DNA of 64,000 nucleotides from Fodinibius saliphilus (GCF_005869845.1 NZ_VAWF01000002.1:62001-126000); one strand, 5' to 3'; numbered from the stretch's first letter, positions 44,019 to 53,634 are shown. Notes: generated by a model from the letters alone, not told the origin. Translations and numbers: made by a program.

Positions 44019-44894
44019 TTACCCTTTCCTATAGATCCCATAGTCGGGCTCAAACCCGGGACGAGTAAGACTACTAGGCAGATCAAGTTCCAAGAAACCT
44101 TGATAGGCATTGGTTGCAACAAAATCTTGTTCAAAGATCCCATAGACTGCAGAACCACTGCCCGTCATGGAAGCATATAAAGCACCAAACTCATACATTT
44201 GGTCCTTGAGGTTTCCAGATACATGGATCCGGGGAAAAACAGCCTGCTCCAAGTCATTAAACAGCGTATACTGCCATTCATCGATGGGTTCTTTGGTAAG
44301 CGTCTTTTTTAGGTCAAAATCGGGATCCGGGTTCGGCACGCAATATTTGTAGGCCTCAGCTGTACTGCTCTGTTTATTGGGATAACATGCCACAATCCAG
44401 TGATCAGGCTGAATATCCAGTTCTTCAATTTCATGCCCAATACCTTTTCCGATACCTGTCTTACCTTTAATAAAAAAGGGTACATCTGCCCCAATATTTC
44501 GGCTTAAGTCAATAAGCTCATCATCGCTGAGCCCCATTTCCTCAATTTTGTTAAGCATCCGCAGAGTTAAAGCAGCATTACTGCTTCCACCACCGAGACC
44601 TGCCCCCGTCGGGATACGTTTATCAACCCGGATCAGATAATTATTTTTAAGCCCCACATACCGATCTAATGCTGCTATAGCTTTATTTATAAGATTACTT
44701 CCATCGGTTGGTATCTCTTCATCACTGAGCTCCAGCTTCATCTCTCGTGCCTGGCGAACTTCAAAACGATCGCGCCATTCCAAGAAACAGAAACCTGTTT
44801 CAATTGCATGATATCCTGTTGGCAAGCGATCCAGCACATGCAGACCCAAATTAATTTTGGCGTATGAATCTGCAATCCAAGTATCGTTGGACAT
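44019..44894 (-). CDS. ispE: 4-diphosphocytidyl-2-C-methyl-D-erythritol kinase (IspE)
   Basis: Fourth step of the MEP isoprenoid pathway, phosphorylating CDP-methylerythritol. A GHMP kinase of 291 residues: SYAKINLGLHVLDR at the start with the catalytic Lys, ATP loop PTGAGLGGGSSNAAL, the DVPFFIKGK segment, and GALYASMTGSGSAVYGIF at the end. Full length. It lies 65 bases downstream (leftward) of the pcn/cca-like gene, probably in one transcript. Confidence 0.95.
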   Translation of the reverse strand: MSNDTWIADSYAKINLGLHVLDRLPTGYHAIETGFCFLEWRDRFEVRQAREMKLELSDEEIPTDGSNLINKAIAALDRYVGLKNNYLIRVDKRIPTGAGLGGGSSNAALTLRMLNKIEEMGLSDDELIDLSRNIGADVPFFIKGKTGIGKGIGHEIEELDIQPDHWIVACYPNKQSSTAEAYKYCVPNPDPDFDLKKTLTKEPIDEWQYTLFNDLEQAVFPRIHVSGNLKDQMYEFGALYASMTGSGSAVYGIFEQDFVATNAYQGFLELDLPSSLTRPGFEPDYGIYRKG

Positions 44895-44959
44895 ATTGTT
44901 AACTCTTTATTCTAAATAATAATTTATCTAATAGTTCTTAGCACCCACAATCAGAAAAG

Positions 44960-46378
44960 CTATTCATCATTCACAAACTCATCCTTAATCTCTAGCATGA
45001 AGTCATAGGCCGCATCATGTTCATTTGGGATCTCCCCGTCTAAAATTGCCTCTTTAATCGCATCTTTAATATCCCCGATAACTGGCCCTGGAGAGATATC
45101 CAATGCGTCCATAATTTCATCACCGCTTATAGGGTTGGTCCAGTTACGCATACGATCTTTAGCTTCAACCCGTTTAATTTTTTCTTCAACACGGTCAAAG
45201 TTCTGGTTATAGCGTTTTACCTTGTAATCATTTTTACTGGTTATATCTGCACGACAAAGAAGCATTAAATCCTCAATGTCATCCCCGGCCTCATAGATCA
45301 GGCGTCGAACGGCACTATCTGTTACTTCATCAGAAACCAACGCTATAGGTCTCAGGTGCAAACGTACTAATTTTCGAACGTAACGCATACGCTCATCCAA
45401 AGGCAGCCCCAATCTTCGGAAGATTCCCTTTACCCAATTGGCACCCAACGCATCGTGTCCGTGGAAGGTCCATCCGGTTCCGGGTTCAAACTTTTGAGTA
45501 GCCGGCTTAGCAATATCGTGCATTATAGCTGCCCAACGCAACCATAGGTCACCTCCCTTTTTGGCAACATTATCAAGCACTTTAAGAGTGTGCCAGAAAT
45601 TATCTTTGTGACGCACACCCCGCACCTCTTTTACGCCATGCAGCTTAACCAGCTCAGGGAAAAAATGATGCAACAAGCCTGTCTTAAAAAGATGCGCAAA
45701 ACCGATAGAAGGTTTGGGAGCCATCACAACCTTGTTGAGCTCTTCAATGATTCGCTCCTTCGAAATAATCTCAATTCGTTCAGCCATCTCTTCGATACCC
45801 TCATACGTCTGAGGTTCAATATCGAATTGTAGCTCGGTAGCAAAACGAATCGCCCGCATCATGCGCAACGGATCATCGTCAAACGTTTTGAGTGGATCTA
45901 CCGGCGTTCGAACAAGCTGCTTTTTTAAATCCTGTATTCCTTCAAAAGGATCAATAAGCTGCCCGTAATTATCTTTGTTGAGCGACCATGACAGAGCATT
46001 AATTGTAAAATCGCGACGCAGTTGATCATCTTTTAGCGTGCCATCTTCCACAATTGGTTTTCGGGAGTCGCGGCTATAACTTTCCTTGCGCGCACCAACA
46101 AACTCCAGATCCATATTCTCATATTTAATATGCGCCGTCCCGAACTGCTTAAAAACAGAAAGGTTATCAACGCCCAGCTGTTTAGAAATTTCTTTTGCCA
46201 GCTTAATACCCGAACCTATCGTCACAAAATCGATATCCTGCTCATCAGCATCTTTGGTTCTGTTCAGATAAAAATCACGCACATAACCACCTACCACATA
46301 TACATCCTGCCCTACAGCTTCTCCGGCCTCGGATATAACTTCAAATACTTCTTTGTGTTGCTTAGGGATATCTTCCAC
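44960..46378 (-). CDS. tRNA nucleotidyltransferase / poly(A) polymerase family protein with HD domain
   Basis: A 472-residue class II nucleotidyltransferase. N-terminal catalytic part: VVGGYVRDFYL, DIDFVTIGSG (metal-binding Asp pair), RRDFTINALSW, DDPLRMMRAIRFA. A second part carries an HD domain (HDNFWHTLKVLDN, IMHDIAKP). This is the combination annotated as CCA-adding enzyme in many bacteria, repairing tRNA 3' ends; a poly(A) polymerase role cannot be excluded. A divergent cation efflux gene starts 121 bases away. Confidence 0.9.
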   Translation of the reverse strand: MEDIPKQHKEVFEVISEAGEAVGQDVYVVGGYVRDFYLNRTKDADEQDIDFVTIGSGIKLAKEISKQLGVDNLSVFKQFGTAHIKYENMDLEFVGARKESYSRDSRKPIVEDGTLKDDQLRRDFTINALSWSLNKDNYGQLIDPFEGIQDLKKQLVRTPVDPLKTFDDDPLRMMRAIRFATELQFDIEPQTYEGIEEMAERIEIISKERIIEELNKVVMAPKPSIGFAHLFKTGLLHHFFPELVKLHGVKEVRGVRHKDNFWHTLKVLDNVAKKGGDLWLRWAAIMHDIAKPATQKFEPGTGWTFHGHDALGANWVKGIFRRLGLPLDERMRYVRKLVRLHLRPIALVSDEVTDSAVRRLIYEAGDDIEDLMLLCRADITSKNDYKVKRYNQNFDRVEEKIKRVEAKDRMRNWTNPISGDEIMDALDISPGPVIGDIKDAIKEAILDGEIPNEHDAAYDFMLEIKDEFVNDE

Positions 46379-46499
46379 GTGCCCTTTCTTTGTTCAAAAA
46401 TTACCAATCTGAAAACGAGCGTAAAAATAAGAACAAAAACGCTTGCTTTCAGGTATTCTTTGCTTAATCTTTTAAGCAACCAATCATCAACATATTATC

Positions 46500-47432
46500 G
46501 TGAAAAGTTCACCGGCCAAAAAAGCATTACTAATTAGTTTAGTGGTATCTGTTGTGTCGCTGGGGTTAAAGATCAGTGGCTTCTGGATCACCGGTTCTAC
46601 CACTGCCCTTTCTGATGCTGCTGAATCTATCATACATGTTCTTGCCGTCTCTTTCGTCTTTTATGGGCTGCTATTGAGCAATAAGCCAGCCGATGAAAAG
46701 CACTTATATGGACACGAACGTGTTGAGTTTCTATCTGTGGGAGTGGAAGGAACAGTCATTACTTTAGCAGGTATCACCATTATCTACCAATCAGTAGAAA
46801 ATTATCTCCATGGATATGAACTCAAAGAATTAATGAGTGGAATATACCTTATTGGAGGTGCTGGGATTATCAATCTTGTGCTCGGAACCTACTTGGTAAA
46901 AGTAGGCCGGCGGGAAGATAATATGATGGTGATCAGTAATGGCAAACATACCCTTACTGATGTTTGGACCAGCGCCGGGGCAGTAGCTACACTTCTCATT
47001 ATCAAATTCACAAACTTCACTATACTAGATTCGCTGGTAGCTATTCTGTTGGCGCTATACATCATGTATGAGGGCGGGAAATTACTTAAATATTCGATAG
47101 ACGGCCTGATGGATTCCCGTAATCCTGCTACTGATACTGCTATTAGAAACGAGTTGGCAAATGATCTGCCCGGTTCCATGATTGATGTGCATAACCTGCG
47201 ACACCGTACTACCGGAAATACCACATGGATTGAGCTTCATGCCATATTCAAGGAAAAAGTGAGCCTTAAACAAGCTCACGATGATGCTACGATACTTGAA
47301 AAAAAGCTGATCAATGCCATAAATAGCGATGTGATCGTAACAATACACTTAGAACCGGAAGGACATCATGAAGAGGTGCACGATACGCTACGAGATGCAG
47401 ATCAACAGCGACCACTCGAAGACTTTATTTAA
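46500..47432 (+). CDS. Cation diffusion facilitator (CDF) efflux transporter
   Basis: A 310-residue metal/proton antiporter from a GTG start at 46500. Six membrane helices are followed by a cytoplasmic C-terminal domain (TTWIELHAIFKEKVSLKQAH, VIVTIHLEPEGHHEE). Metal-site residues are seen in helix 2 (LSDAAESIIHV) and helix 5 (HTLTDVWTSAG). The HxxxD in helix 5 suggests zinc or iron/zinc transport but the specificity is not certain. Divergent from the tRNA nucleotidyltransferase gene. Confidence 0.88.
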   Translation: MKSSPAKKALLISLVVSVVSLGLKISGFWITGSTTALSDAAESIIHVLAVSFVFYGLLLSNKPADEKHLYGHERVEFLSVGVEGTVITLAGITIIYQSVENYLHGYELKELMSGIYLIGGAGIINLVLGTYLVKVGRREDNMMVISNGKHTLTDVWTSAGAVATLLIIKFTNFTILDSLVAILLALYIMYEGGKLLKYSIDGLMDSRNPATDTAIRNELANDLPGSMIDVHNLRHRTTGNTTWIELHAIFKEKVSLKQAHDDATILEKKLINAINSDVIVTIHLEPEGHHEEVHDTLRDADQQRPLEDFI

Positions 47433-47457
47433 GAGAGACCTCTAAGAATAGTATTGA

Positions 47458-47498
47458 GATATGAGTATTCCAATAAAATGCCAGCAAATACTCATATC
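47458..47498. repeat. Inverted repeat between convergent genes
   Basis: Perfect 12-bp arms GATATGAGTATT and AATACTCATATC around a 17-base loop, between the CDF gene and the convergent nucleotidyltransferase gene. There is no T run after either arm, so it is not a clear intrinsic terminator; it may protect transcript ends or bind a protein. Confidence 0.55.
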
Positions 47499-47519
47499 CC
47501 AGATCTTACTACTCAGTAG

Positions 47520-48536
47520 TTAAACCTCTATTCCAATCTTTGTATGGTCACCCAGATGTACTTCCTGATCCACATCTTTTAACTCAGTATACCGACCTAT
47601 GGTTGAGTCTTCGATGGTACAATCTTCGAGGGAAGCATGTTCCTGGATAAGACTATTTTTAACAGTACACTTTTTAAGTGTAGATCCTTCAGCAATACTG
47701 GCCTTGGGCCCGATGATACAATTATTGAGATCCACATCATCCCCAATATACACCGGAGGAATAATCTTGGTATCAGGGAAACGATCTTCATCGATCTCCT
47801 CGTATTCCTTCTCCACGAGAATTCCCGAAGTCTCGCGCCATGCCGGCAAGGTCCCGCAATCTAACCATTGATCGACCGTCGCTTTACGGAAAATTTTATC
47901 ATCCTTAAGCAGGCGATCCAGTGCATCGGTAAGCTGGAACTCCCCACCATGACCACGCACATCATGTTCAAGCAAGTACTCAATTTCTTTTTTAAGCTGC
48001 TTGCCTTCTTTGAAATAATACACCCCAATAATAGCCAAATTAGAAATAGGCTCGTCGGGTTTCTCTACAAAATCAGTAATCTTACCATCTTGTTCTACTG
48101 CAACACCAAAACGGGAGGGATCTTCTACCTCTTTAAGCCAAATAACGCTGTCAGCATCCTCAATAGATACAGAACCTTCCATATCGAAAATAGTATCAGC
48201 AAAAACGATGATACACTCCCCGCTCAGATCTTCCTCGGCGCAATAGACAGCATGGGCTGTGCCCTGGGCAGTCTCCTGGACACGAAAGGTTGCCTTCGCC
48301 CCTTGGCGGTCGCTCATCGCCTTCAATGCATCCTTAATCTCTTGTCCAAAGTCAGGACCCAGAATAAACACAATTTCATTAATATCACGATCTAATGTTC
48401 GCGCAAACGTCTCCACAATACGTTCTACAATCATTTTTCCAGCCACAGGTAAGAGTGGTTTTGGAACAGTATGTGAATGGGGCCGGACTCTTGTTCCTCG
48501 ACCTGCCATTGGGATTATTAATTTCATATATTTCAA
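47520..48536 (-). CDS. Sugar-1-phosphate nucleotidyltransferase with hexapeptide tail
   Basis: A 338-residue enzyme (335 from ATG 48527). The N-terminal nucleotidyltransferase domain has LIIPMAGRGTRVRP and KPLLPVAGK for nucleotide and phosphate binding. From about residue 250 a left-handed beta-helix follows (VYIGDDVDLNNCIIGPKASI, ...LKKCTVKNSLI), as in GlmU and mannose-1-phosphate or glucose-1-phosphate transferases. It makes an activated sugar for envelope polysaccharides; the sugar is not clear. No acetyltransferase motif is evident. ATG 48527 fits the fold better than 48536. Confidence 0.85.
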   Translation of the reverse strand: MKYMKLIIPMAGRGTRVRPHSHTVPKPLLPVAGKMIVERIVETFARTLDRDINEIVFILGPDFGQEIKDALKAMSDRQGAKATFRVQETAQGTAHAVYCAEEDLSGECIIVFADTIFDMEGSVSIEDADSVIWLKEVEDPSRFGVAVEQDGKITDFVEKPDEPISNLAIIGVYYFKEGKQLKKEIEYLLEHDVRGHGGEFQLTDALDRLLKDDKIFRKATVDQWLDCGTLPAWRETSGILVEKEYEEIDEDRFPDTKIIPPVYIGDDVDLNNCIIGPKASIAEGSTLKKCTVKNSLIQEHASLEDCTIEDSTIGRYTELKDVDQEVHLGDHTKIGIEV

Positions 48537-48646
48537 CGAATTTTAGATGAAAGATTATCTAATTTGTTTAGCGCGTTAATATAACGGAAGTTCCATACTT
48601 TAGCGACCGTTCATCACTTATTAATTCTTTAACAAACGGCTTCAAT

Positions 48647-50320
48647 TTGAATTGGTATTTACATTTTCTTGATCTCCTTATATTGGCCTTCGTTATTGTA
48701 TTAACCCGGCATACCTTTCTAAGGGGACGCTATTTCTTACATATCTTTCAACAGCACGGCTATAAATTTAATGAGTATTGGCACTGGCTTTTTGAAAACT
48801 GGAATAGGCGTGTAGTAACACCGGAACATATACTGTACAACATTGTTATCGTTGTTTTGCTGTTTTTTATGTCGAACACGGTAACAGGAAGTACGGCAAT
48901 TGTTATATTAAGTTTGTTTGGCATTTTCTGGTTTACCCCCTTCAAATACTATGGAAATAAAGAACCCAAGAAACCGCTTGTTTTTACCGCACGGATGGTT
49001 CGCTTAACCATCCCTTTTGTACTTCTTTCATCACTGCTGCCAATAGCAGTCACCTATATTTCATATAGTGGTTTTATCCCCTTTACCGGATATGGACTCA
49101 AAAACCAAGGGCTTTATGCTGCCGACATGTATCTTTTGGGATTTGGTTGGATCTTGGCCAACGCATTAATTCCCTTTTTTATTTTTATTGCCGGCACATT
49201 AACAAAACCAATAGAAGCATATATACACCGGCATTTTATAAAGCTGGCCCGTAAAAAGCTTAAGCAGATGCCCGACCTTACCGTTATTGCCATTACAGGC
49301 AGCTATGGCAAAACGAGTACTAAGTTTATGATTCGTGACCTGCTAAGCGAACGCTTTGCTGTCTGCTCTACCCCGGGCAGCTATAATACCCCCATGGGCA
49401 TATGCAAGGTTATCAATAATGATTTAGAAGCCCATCACCAAGTATTGATACTTGAAATGGGAGCACGCTATGAAGGTAATATCGATGAACTCTGCGATAT
49501 CGCCGAACCGGATATTTCGGTTGTTACGAATGTAGGGGTCGCACACCTAGAAACGTTTGGGTCTCAAGATGCTATTGCGCGCACGAAATCTACTATAGTA
49601 AGCAGAACCAAACCCAACGGAAAGACCGTACTTAACGCAGATGATAAACGCGTGAGTGTTATGGCTGAGCTCCGAGATGATTTAAAAGTCATCAAAGCTG
49701 GATTAACACAAGGAGATGTTCGAGGCGACAATATTCAATACGGTTCGGATGGAATGCAGTTTACTGTCACTGTTGATGAAGATAGCGAAACTTTCAAAAT
49801 GAAATTACTGGGGGCACACAATGTCCAAAATATGCTGCTGGCTGTTGGGGTATCTCACCTTTTGGGCCTTCGCCTAACAACCATGGCAATCGCAGCAACC
49901 AGGATGGAGCCGGTTGAGCATCGTTTGGAACTCAAAAAACAGGCAGATCTTACTATCATTGATGACGCTTTCAATTCCAATCCCGTAGGAGCTCGCAACG
50001 CTGTTGAAACCCTCTCTGAATTTAACACCGGCAGACGTATTATTATCACACCGGGCATGATAGAACTGGGTGATCTTCAAGATGAAAAAAACTATCAATT
50101 CGGAATCCAAATTGGTAAAGCAGATTTAGATCTGGTCATCCTTGTGGGAGCGCAACAAACTCAGCCAATTAAAAAGGGCATTGCAAGCACTGACTTCGAT
50201 ATGCAAAAGGTAGTAACTGTAGGCAGCCTATACGAAGCAAACAATAAAATGCAACGTTTTGCCCAAAATGGAGATGTCGTGCTTTATGAAAACGACCTTC
50301 CAGATAGTTTTAATGAATAG
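48647..50320 (+). CDS. MurF-like Mur ligase with N-terminal membrane domain
   Basis: A 557-residue protein from a TTG start. Residues 1-185 hold about five hydrophobic helices (LHFLDLLILAFVIVLT, NIVIVVLLFFMSNT, IPFVLLSSLLPIAVTYIS, LLGFGWILANALIPFFIF). Then a Mur ligase follows: P-loop ITGSYGKTSTKF, EMGARYEGNIDELCDI, TNVGVAHLETFGS, NADD, and VEHRLELKK with DDAFNSNPVGARNAV. These are MurF-type signatures (D-Ala-D-Ala addition in peptidoglycan synthesis). Ordinary MurF is soluble and about 450 residues. A terminator follows. It may be a second, membrane-bound MurF-like enzyme. Confidence 0.82.
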   Translation: MNWYLHFLDLLILAFVIVLTRHTFLRGRYFLHIFQQHGYKFNEYWHWLFENWNRRVVTPEHILYNIVIVVLLFFMSNTVTGSTAIVILSLFGIFWFTPFKYYGNKEPKKPLVFTARMVRLTIPFVLLSSLLPIAVTYISYSGFIPFTGYGLKNQGLYAADMYLLGFGWILANALIPFFIFIAGTLTKPIEAYIHRHFIKLARKKLKQMPDLTVIAITGSYGKTSTKFMIRDLLSERFAVCSTPGSYNTPMGICKVINNDLEAHHQVLILEMGARYEGNIDELCDIAEPDISVVTNVGVAHLETFGSQDAIARTKSTIVSRTKPNGKTVLNADDKRVSVMAELRDDLKVIKAGLTQGDVRGDNIQYGSDGMQFTVTVDEDSETFKMKLLGAHNVQNMLLAVGVSHLLGLRLTTMAIAATRMEPVEHRLELKKQADLTIIDDAFNSNPVGARNAVETLSEFNTGRRIIITPGMIELGDLQDEKNYQFGIQIGKADLDLVILVGAQQTQPIKKGIASTDFDMQKVVTVGSLYEANNKMQRFAQNGDVVLYENDLPDSFNE

Positions 50321-50348
50321 GTTGGTTTAGCAAAAGTAAAATAGAAAA

Positions 50349-50377
50349 GGGTTCCTTTGCTCGAAGCAATGGAACCC
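50349..50377. terminator. Terminator between the Mur ligase and a small outer-membrane protein gene
   Basis: Stem GGGTTCC/GGAACCC plus TTGC/GCAA with a T-T mismatch and a 5-base loop. On the minus strand it is followed by TTTT, so it best serves the leftward gene at 50400-50903; it may also stop the Mur ligase transcript. Confidence 0.65.
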
Positions 50378-50379
50378 AT

Positions 50380-50395
50380 ATTATTTGCAAATAAT
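50380..50395. repeat. 16-base perfect palindrome
   Basis: ATTATTTGCAAATAAT lies between the hairpin and the stop of the 50400-50903 gene. It could be a protein-binding site or part of the AT-rich terminator tail. Confidence 0.4.
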
Positions 50396-50399
50396 AATA

Positions 50400-50903
50400 T
50401 TACCAACTCACTTCTATTCCCAACCCTGAGTTAATCATCCCAAAACTTCTAAAGCTACTGTCATCAACAATAAAAACATTCAGCCCTGCTTCACCAAAAA
50501 TAGCGAAATGCTTGCTCATGCTGTACGATGTCCCAAAAAGTGCCCCGGGACCAATAACCGTATCATCAAATTGGAGATGCAGATTTATGCCCCAATAGGT
50601 GTCTAAACTTTCTACATCCGACAAGTTAAAATTTCTGAGATAACTTAAATCCAACACAAAGCTATCGTTTATTCCGGAAGAGTTAGCCGAGAAGAAACCA
50701 AGTGTTCGGATGGTATTACCACCTCCAAAATTGAAGTTGGTCCCAACCATAGGAGAGACTCCGCTTACCTTCATAACACCAGAAATATCTATATCATCGG
50801 TTTGCTGAGCATATGCTGTTGGAGCTATCATTAATACACAAATAAGAAAAGCAGAATGTATTAATAGTTTACTTATAGATATGTTTTTATCTTTATTCAT
50901 CAT
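50400..50903 (-). CDS. Exported beta-barrel-like small protein, unknown
   Basis: A 167-residue protein with a signal peptide (hydrophobic residues about 10-30, cleavage after YAQ). The remainder has alternating hydrophobic/polar strands and ends GLGIEVSW, with an aromatic last residue as in outer-membrane beta-barrels. It is consistent with a small outer-membrane barrel of the OmpW/OmpX-like kind, but I cannot name the family. Its start may be either of the first two Met codons. No other gene shares its transcript. Confidence 0.65.
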   Translation of the reverse strand: MMNKDKNISISKLLIHSAFLICVLMIAPTAYAQQTDDIDISGVMKVSGVSPMVGTNFNFGGGNTIRTLGFFSANSSGINDSFVLDLSYLRNFNLSDVESLDTYWGINLHLQFDDTVIGPGALFGTSYSMSKHFAIFGEAGLNVFIVDDSSFRSFGMINSGLGIEVSW

Positions 50904-51080
50904 GAAATATAGTTATTGAATAATGGTTTAGATGGAAAAACCAAGCTGATCTCTCCATTCGATATAAACTAGACGGATAAAACGAGGTAAATGTTTTACC
51001 GAATACTACTCTAATAATAATTTAATTTTTTAAGTTGCAGCCCCATTTACTGAAGACTGCAAGTCTTAAAAAAAGAACCA

Positions 51081-52415
51081 TTACTCAGCCATTATTTTTT
51101 CAATTTCATCTCGCTCTTTGGGTACATCAGTCATATTTTCAAAGCCATCCTCAGTAATAATAAGATTATCTTCAATGCGCACACCACCAAAGTCCATCAT
51201 ATCATTAAGCTTAGATGCATTCAGAAATTTAGATGCCTTATCATCTTCCAGGGCAGGCTTAAGCAGAGCCGGCACAAAGTAGAGACCGGGCTCAATAGTC
51301 AACACCATGCCAGACTGCAATGTTCGGCGCATCCGAAGGTATTTAATACCCGGCCGCTCAATACGATCAACTCCTTTCGGATACCCTCCCACGTCATGTG
51401 TATCTAGGCCCAGAAAATGTCCCAGTCCGTGGGGAAAGAAAAGAGCAAAAATATCCTCTTCCATCAGGTCATCAATAGAACCACTAACAATATCCGCATC
51501 CTTCAGTCCCTGCATCATTACTCGTGCTGCTAAAATATGCAGGTCTTCCATCTTCACATCCGGTTTTGAAGCTTCAATAACCTGCTTCTGGGCTTCCAGT
51601 ACCGCTTCATAAATTTCTGCCTGCGTGCTGCTAAATTTGCCGTTGGCCGGATAAGTTCGCGTATAGTCCGATGCATAGCCATTACACTCGTAACCAGCAT
51701 CTATCAAGAAAAGATCTCCATCTTTTACTTCCCGGTCATTCTCCACATAATGCAAAATAGCGCTGTTTTCTCCCGCAGCAAAAATACCGTTGTAAGCATC
51801 CTGCATCAACCCATTCTTAATCTGATGGTAGTCAAAAACAGCTTTGAGCTCGTGCTCATATTTACCGGGCTCCAGGGCGTCAAGTACTGCCCGGTGTGAA
51901 ATATTATTTACGCGTGCTGCCTCTCGCATCTGGTCGAGTTCCCAATCAGTTTTAAATACCCTGCAGTGGGTTATGGCATCATCCAAAGCATCCAGATCGA
52001 TAGGTAATTCACGCTCAAACTCCTCAATAAACTCTGCCTGTTCTTCGTCGACGCAGTATATCTTATCGGGATTAATTTCTTTAAGCACCTGTGGCAACTT
52101 ATTCTCAAAATGCAAGTAATCAGGCTGATACTCCTCTTGCAGCTGCTCTTTGGATTTTACACGCCCATGCCAAACCGCATATTGCGCATCTCGCTTTGGA
52201 GCAAAAAGGTGATATTCCTGCTTTTGAAGATCCAAGACAAGGTGAAAGTCAGGCTCATTTACTCCCGTCAGATACCAAAAATTGGATTCTTGACGAAAAG
52301 GGAACTCGTAATCGGTATCATACCGGTACATAAGATCAGCCCCCTTCATATAAACAATAGAAGATTCTTCATCGTCGAGTAGAGAAAATAGTTTTTCGCG
52401 GTGTAAATGATGCAT
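51081..52415 (-). CDS. Xaa-Pro aminopeptidase (M24B, PepP-like)
   Basis: A 444-residue metallopeptidase that removes an N-terminal residue preceding proline. It has an N-terminal AMP_N creatinase-like domain (HREKLFSLLDDEESSIVYMK) and a pita-bread domain with all five metal ligands: Asp, Asp in FLIDAGYECNGYASDYTR, His in HGLGHFLGLDTHD, Glu in TIEPGLYF, Glu in GGVRIEDN. No signal peptide. It stands alone between two leftward genes. Confidence 0.93.
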   Translation of the reverse strand: MHHLHREKLFSLLDDEESSIVYMKGADLMYRYDTDYEFPFRQESNFWYLTGVNEPDFHLVLDLQKQEYHLFAPKRDAQYAVWHGRVKSKEQLQEEYQPDYLHFENKLPQVLKEINPDKIYCVDEEQAEFIEEFERELPIDLDALDDAITHCRVFKTDWELDQMREAARVNNISHRAVLDALEPGKYEHELKAVFDYHQIKNGLMQDAYNGIFAAGENSAILHYVENDREVKDGDLFLIDAGYECNGYASDYTRTYPANGKFSSTQAEIYEAVLEAQKQVIEASKPDVKMEDLHILAARVMMQGLKDADIVSGSIDDLMEEDIFALFFPHGLGHFLGLDTHDVGGYPKGVDRIERPGIKYLRMRRTLQSGMVLTIEPGLYFVPALLKPALEDDKASKFLNASKLNDMMDFGGVRIEDNLIITEDGFENMTDVPKERDEIEKIMAE

Positions 52416-52490
52416 AAGAAATTGTTTAATGAAAATGGAATCTGGAACTTACGAGAAAAATAGTATCTAAGAAACTACAACAGCTTATAT

Positions 52491-53411
52491 TTAGGGTAGG
52501 TGTTCAGCAAAAATATGGTCTGCTTGTGCAACAATTTCTGCCAACTCATCTTGCTGCCAAAGATTCCAGTAATCACCAATATTAAAGGTGCTAATACCGG
52601 CTTTCGAATATAATGCACTGTTTCCTTCTCGCTCTTCATTCAGAAGATCAATATTAATCTCCAGGACCGCCTTATTATCATCTTCTACATTTAGAATAAT
52701 GATCATCCTATTGCCTCCATATGCCGTATTAAGAGTTGTGAAAGCTATACGTCGCTCTTCAGTAATCGCGTGAATTTGATAATAATGACTTAAATCTATA
52801 TCTGAAGGCCCTTCTCCAAAACTCAAATATTGAATGTTCTGATCTCCCGAAAGCCAAAATCCTGGATACCTCGTTGTTATCCACTCTTTGAGTTTCGGCG
52901 AGGTATTACTCCCTGCAAACCCACGACTTTTCCAGTGATCAAAATTGACTGCCCACTCTTTTTCTTTATCCGTTATAAATGGCGGTGTCTGAGTAAGAGA
53001 CTCAACATTTTCCGATTTCCTATCAATAGCATACCAGAAGTCATTCACCCCATTTGTAAGTAGCAAATACGGAGCCTTCACCTTCCGGTTATAGCGGCCC
53101 ACTTGCGCTGCTGTTTTTTCAGAAATCGGGATATACTCAGCTTTACATTCTACCAATAACTTTGGTTCAAATTGCTGATCATAACATATAATATCAGTTC
53201 GCATTGCTTTATCACCGATTTTTCCAATAGCTTCTTCTGTAGAGATGCGATTTTTTGACCAACCAAACTTCATAAGAGCCTCAATTACACGCAGGCGTAC
53301 TCGTTCTTCAGGCAGGTTTTTCAATACTTTTTTATGGATAGGATTCCATAACTTCTTTTCACGATTCCGCCACACAACCCGAGGATAAACATGTTCAACT
53401 ATACTAGGCAT
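52491..53411 (-). CDS. HSDR_N-type nuclease-fold protein, orphan
   Basis: A 306-residue protein. Residues about 25-125 resemble the N-terminal endonuclease-like domain of type I restriction HsdR: RVIEALMKFGW, then TDIICYDQQFEPKLLVECKAE, in which Asp, Glu and Lys form a PD-(D/E)xK site, then LTNGVNDFWYAID. The remainder is not recognised and no helicase domain, methylase or specificity gene is present, so it is not a restriction system. Such solo genes are common in Bacteroidota-related genomes and their role is unknown. Confidence 0.75.
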   Translation of the reverse strand: MPSIVEHVYPRVVWRNREKKLWNPIHKKVLKNLPEERVRLRVIEALMKFGWSKNRISTEEAIGKIGDKAMRTDIICYDQQFEPKLLVECKAEYIPISEKTAAQVGRYNRKVKAPYLLLTNGVNDFWYAIDRKSENVESLTQTPPFITDKEKEWAVNFDHWKSRGFAGSNTSPKLKEWITTRYPGFWLSGDQNIQYLSFGEGPSDIDLSHYYQIHAITEERRIAFTTLNTAYGGNRMIIILNVEDDNKAVLEINIDLLNEEREGNSALYSKAGISTFNIGDYWNLWQQDELAEIVAQADHIFAEHLP

Positions 53412-53603
53412 AGCTACAAATATATAATTTTTCGAAAATAACTTATGCGTCCTATAATAATATTCTTAACAGTTGTCGTATTTGTATTGCTAAGATACCT
53501 TGCAAATCCTTAAACCTTGTTAAGGGATCTGGTTCTACCGTCACTGCTTTTTTTAAAGGGAGCCCCCCTTCGGGCTTATGGTTTGCAATAACCTCCACCA
53601 AAC

Positions 53604-53634
53604 AAAAAAAGGCCCCGAACTTCGGAGCCTTTTT
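53604..53634 (-). terminator. Terminator after yidC
   Basis: Stem AAAAAGGC with CCGAA/TTCGG around a short loop and one mismatch. On the minus strand it is followed by seven T. It lies 22 bases downstream of the yidC stop. Confidence 0.8.

Noticed and set aside
52491-53411. A type I restriction system
   Set aside because: Only the HSDR_N-like domain is present; no helicase, methylase or specificity subunit is in the neighbourhood.
53563-53578. AGCCC/GGGCT hairpin after the yidC terminator
   Set aside because: Short stem with no T run on the strand where it would be needed; not called as a terminator.
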